Position numbers and translations under genes: made by a program. A DNA stretch of 64,000 nt from Bacteroidia bacterium (lineage in GTDB: Bacteria; Bacteroidota; Bacteroidia; Flavobacteriales; Schleiferiaceae): positions 212,624 through 276,623 of the forward strand of contig JAUHWL010000005.1 in NCBI GenBank assembly GCA_030424545.1, in the 5' to 3' direction. Shown piece after piece: positions 62,858 to 64,000 of this stretch; position 1 is the stretch's first letter, and the number at the start of each line of letters is the position of its first letter. Under the pieces are notes generated by a model. It made no database searches. It was given only the letters and a program-made list of their open reading frames with translations, and was not told where the DNA came from.

Positions 62858-63540
62858 CGTTATCCCAAAAAATACTTGCCTTTAACCATGCTTTAGAAAT
62901 TACCGAAGAAATTCCCTCGCCTATTGAAGTATTAAACCCCTTTAAAGGCGAGCATTCCGAAATTATTAACGAGATAACCCAAAAGTTTTACGTTAAATAT
63001 TACAACGATAATAACCCAAGAAAACTAATTCTTGGAATTAATCCAGGCAGATTAGGCGCTGGTAGTACCGGCATACCCTTTACCGATACCAAACGCTTAG
63101 TTGCCAATTGCAATATCCCATTTACACACTTTAATACCCACGAACCCAGCAGCGTGTTTATTTATGATGTTATAGATGCGTTTGGCGGACCAGAAAAATT
63201 TTACGCGCAATTCTACATAGGCTCGGTTAGTCCGCTAGGTTACGTTACACCGGGCAAAAGTGGCATGGTAAACATTAATTATTATGATAATAAAAACCTT
63301 GAAAAAGCCATTACACCGTTTATCATAAAAACCATAAACCAACAATTAGATTTTGGCCTAAGCCGAGAAAAAATATTTGTGTTGGGCACCGGCAAAAACT
63401 TTACGTTTTTAAACAAACTAAACCAAGAGCAAAAATTTGCCAAAGAAATTGTACCGCTAGAACACCCGCGCTTTGTCATGCAATATCGAAGCAAACGCAA
63501 GGAGGAATTTATTGATAAATATTTAAGGCGTTTTTGTTAA
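62854..63540 (+). CDS. SMUG2-family uracil-DNA glycosylase-like protein
   Basis: 228 residues from the ATG at 62854, which overlaps the stop of the RDD gene as ATGA; an earlier in-frame ATG lies deeper in that gene. The uracil-glycosylase motif LILGINPGRLGAGSTGIPFTDT carries the water-activating region; GYVTPGKSGMVNINYYD and a C-terminal LEHPRFVMQYRSKRKEE (His-Pro-R loop) complete the fold. SMUG2 enzymes remove uracil or damaged pyrimidines from DNA. Confidence 0.88.
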   Translation: MTLSQKILAFNHALEITEEIPSPIEVLNPFKGEHSEIINEITQKFYVKYYNDNNPRKLILGINPGRLGAGSTGIPFTDTKRLVANCNIPFTHFNTHEPSSVFIYDVIDAFGGPEKFYAQFYIGSVSPLGYVTPGKSGMVNINYYDNKNLEKAITPFIIKTINQQLDFGLSREKIFVLGTGKNFTFLNKLNQEQKFAKEIVPLEHPRFVMQYRSKRKEEFIDKYLRRFC

Positions 63541-64000
63541 GGCCGATGGTTTAAAATGTAGAGTTCCCTTAAAAATTCCATTTTTGGTGAATTTCTGCAA
63601 TTTTGACTTGAAACAATTTTTATCATTCCCTAATTGTTTGATTTCTATTTTTTTTAGTCCTATCAGATTCTCGCATTTAAGAAGGCCATAAAAAATAGGT
63701 TTGCTGCGCATCTCTGCGCTTTTCTTTTGTAACTGACTTGCGAAAAGTTAGGCGCGGGAGCGGGGCACACATTGCAAATGTGCGCCAGCAAGGGGGTTGT
63801 ATTTTGTTTTTAATTTATTCATTCTTAAAAGCCAAATCAACGATTTGGCGGTGTTGGTCAATAGCACTGAACTGTCTTTGACTACCGAACGCCCTATTTG
63901 CTATACACAGTGTGCCTGTTGCACAACTTTTCAAATATACCCGTTAGTAACTAGCCAATCAAAGTTGCGCAGCAAAAAGTTAAGCTTATTAACTTGTAGT
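63541..64000. repeat. Non-coding, inverted-repeat-rich region at the window edge
   Basis: No supported gene in the last 460 bases. It contains GCCAAATC-AAC-GATTTGGC (perfect 8-bp arms near 63831-63849), CACATT-GCA-AATGTG near 63767-63781, a CACAGTGTG palindrome near 63906 and AAGTTAA-GCTTA-TTAACTT close to the end. The composition (GC-rich GGCGCGGGAGCGGGGC beside AT-rich parts) differs from neighbouring spacers. It looks like the edge of a recurring chromosomal repeat or a mobile element's flank. Confidence 0.45.

Noticed and set aside
63523..63711. 62-residue minus-strand open frame at the end of the SMUG2-like gene
   Set aside because: It overlaps a conserved gene end, has no signal or domain and looks like chance.
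63745..63754. GTTAGGC as part of an integron attC site
   Set aside because: The matching RYYYAAC partner and the usual folded core are not present in proper order, and no integrase or cassette is seen.

Overview
The window reads as chromosomal DNA of a member of the Bacteroidota, most likely a flavobacterium-like lineage. The support is: three secreted proteins ending in type IX secretion (Por) sorting domains; the fused MurF-alanine racemase, fused DAHP synthase-chorismate mutase and fused CcoN-CcoO typical of the phylum; a DnaG whose zinc finger has lost its ligands; and many upstream TAnnTTTG elements, the Bacteroidetes -7 promoter box. Base composition is moderately AT-rich. I see no tRNA, rRNA, CRISPR array, IS transposase or prophage. 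Family or genus cannot be fixed from this window.

Layout. 1-6039: two tandem lipoprotein paralogues (the first cut by the window edge) and a 1654-residue secreted esterase-like/beta-helix protein. 6104-19435: housekeeping genes (dnaG, AlkD-like repair, M1 aminopeptidase, murF-alr, tdk) mixed with secreted or hypothetical proteins. 19443-20111: rsmI. 20241-24480: an accessory island with a STAS-like protein, a convergent STAS/HATPase protein and a type IIG-like restriction-methylation enzyme that carries two small interspersed repeats in frame. 24741-38798: marC, glyS, a C-terminal processing protease, a dCMP deaminase, aromatic biosynthesis, recJ, trmB, an alkyltransferase-like protein, gamma-carbonic anhydrase and an Nfu-type Fe-S protein. 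38900-43797: a small exported protein, an OmpA lipoprotein, a fatty acid desaturase, pgi and a MarR regulator.

43999-50048 is a cbb3 cytochrome oxidase operon in the order ccoS-ccoNO-ccoQ-ccoP-ccoG-ccoH-TauE/SafE, followed by a universal stress protein gene. The 54-codon ccoS is easily overlooked. A near-perfect 13-bp inverted repeat lies between the divergent marR and ccoS. The copper ATPase ccoI is not in the window. 51006-55042 carries translation genes on the minus strand in three blocks (rplM-rpsI, rpsB-tsf, pyrH-frr), with a strongly foldable leader before rpsB. 55237-63540 holds a secreted M43-type metalloprotease, a large BNR-repeat protein, a PLP-dependent decarboxylase and two overlapping small genes. 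The last 460 bp are non-coding and rich in inverted repeats.

The parts that most deserve a second look are the 20.2-24.5 kb island, the inverted repeat ahead of the oxidase operon, three genes whose -7 box sits exactly four bases before the ATG (possible leaderless mRNAs), the rpsB leader, and the structured stretch after trmB.
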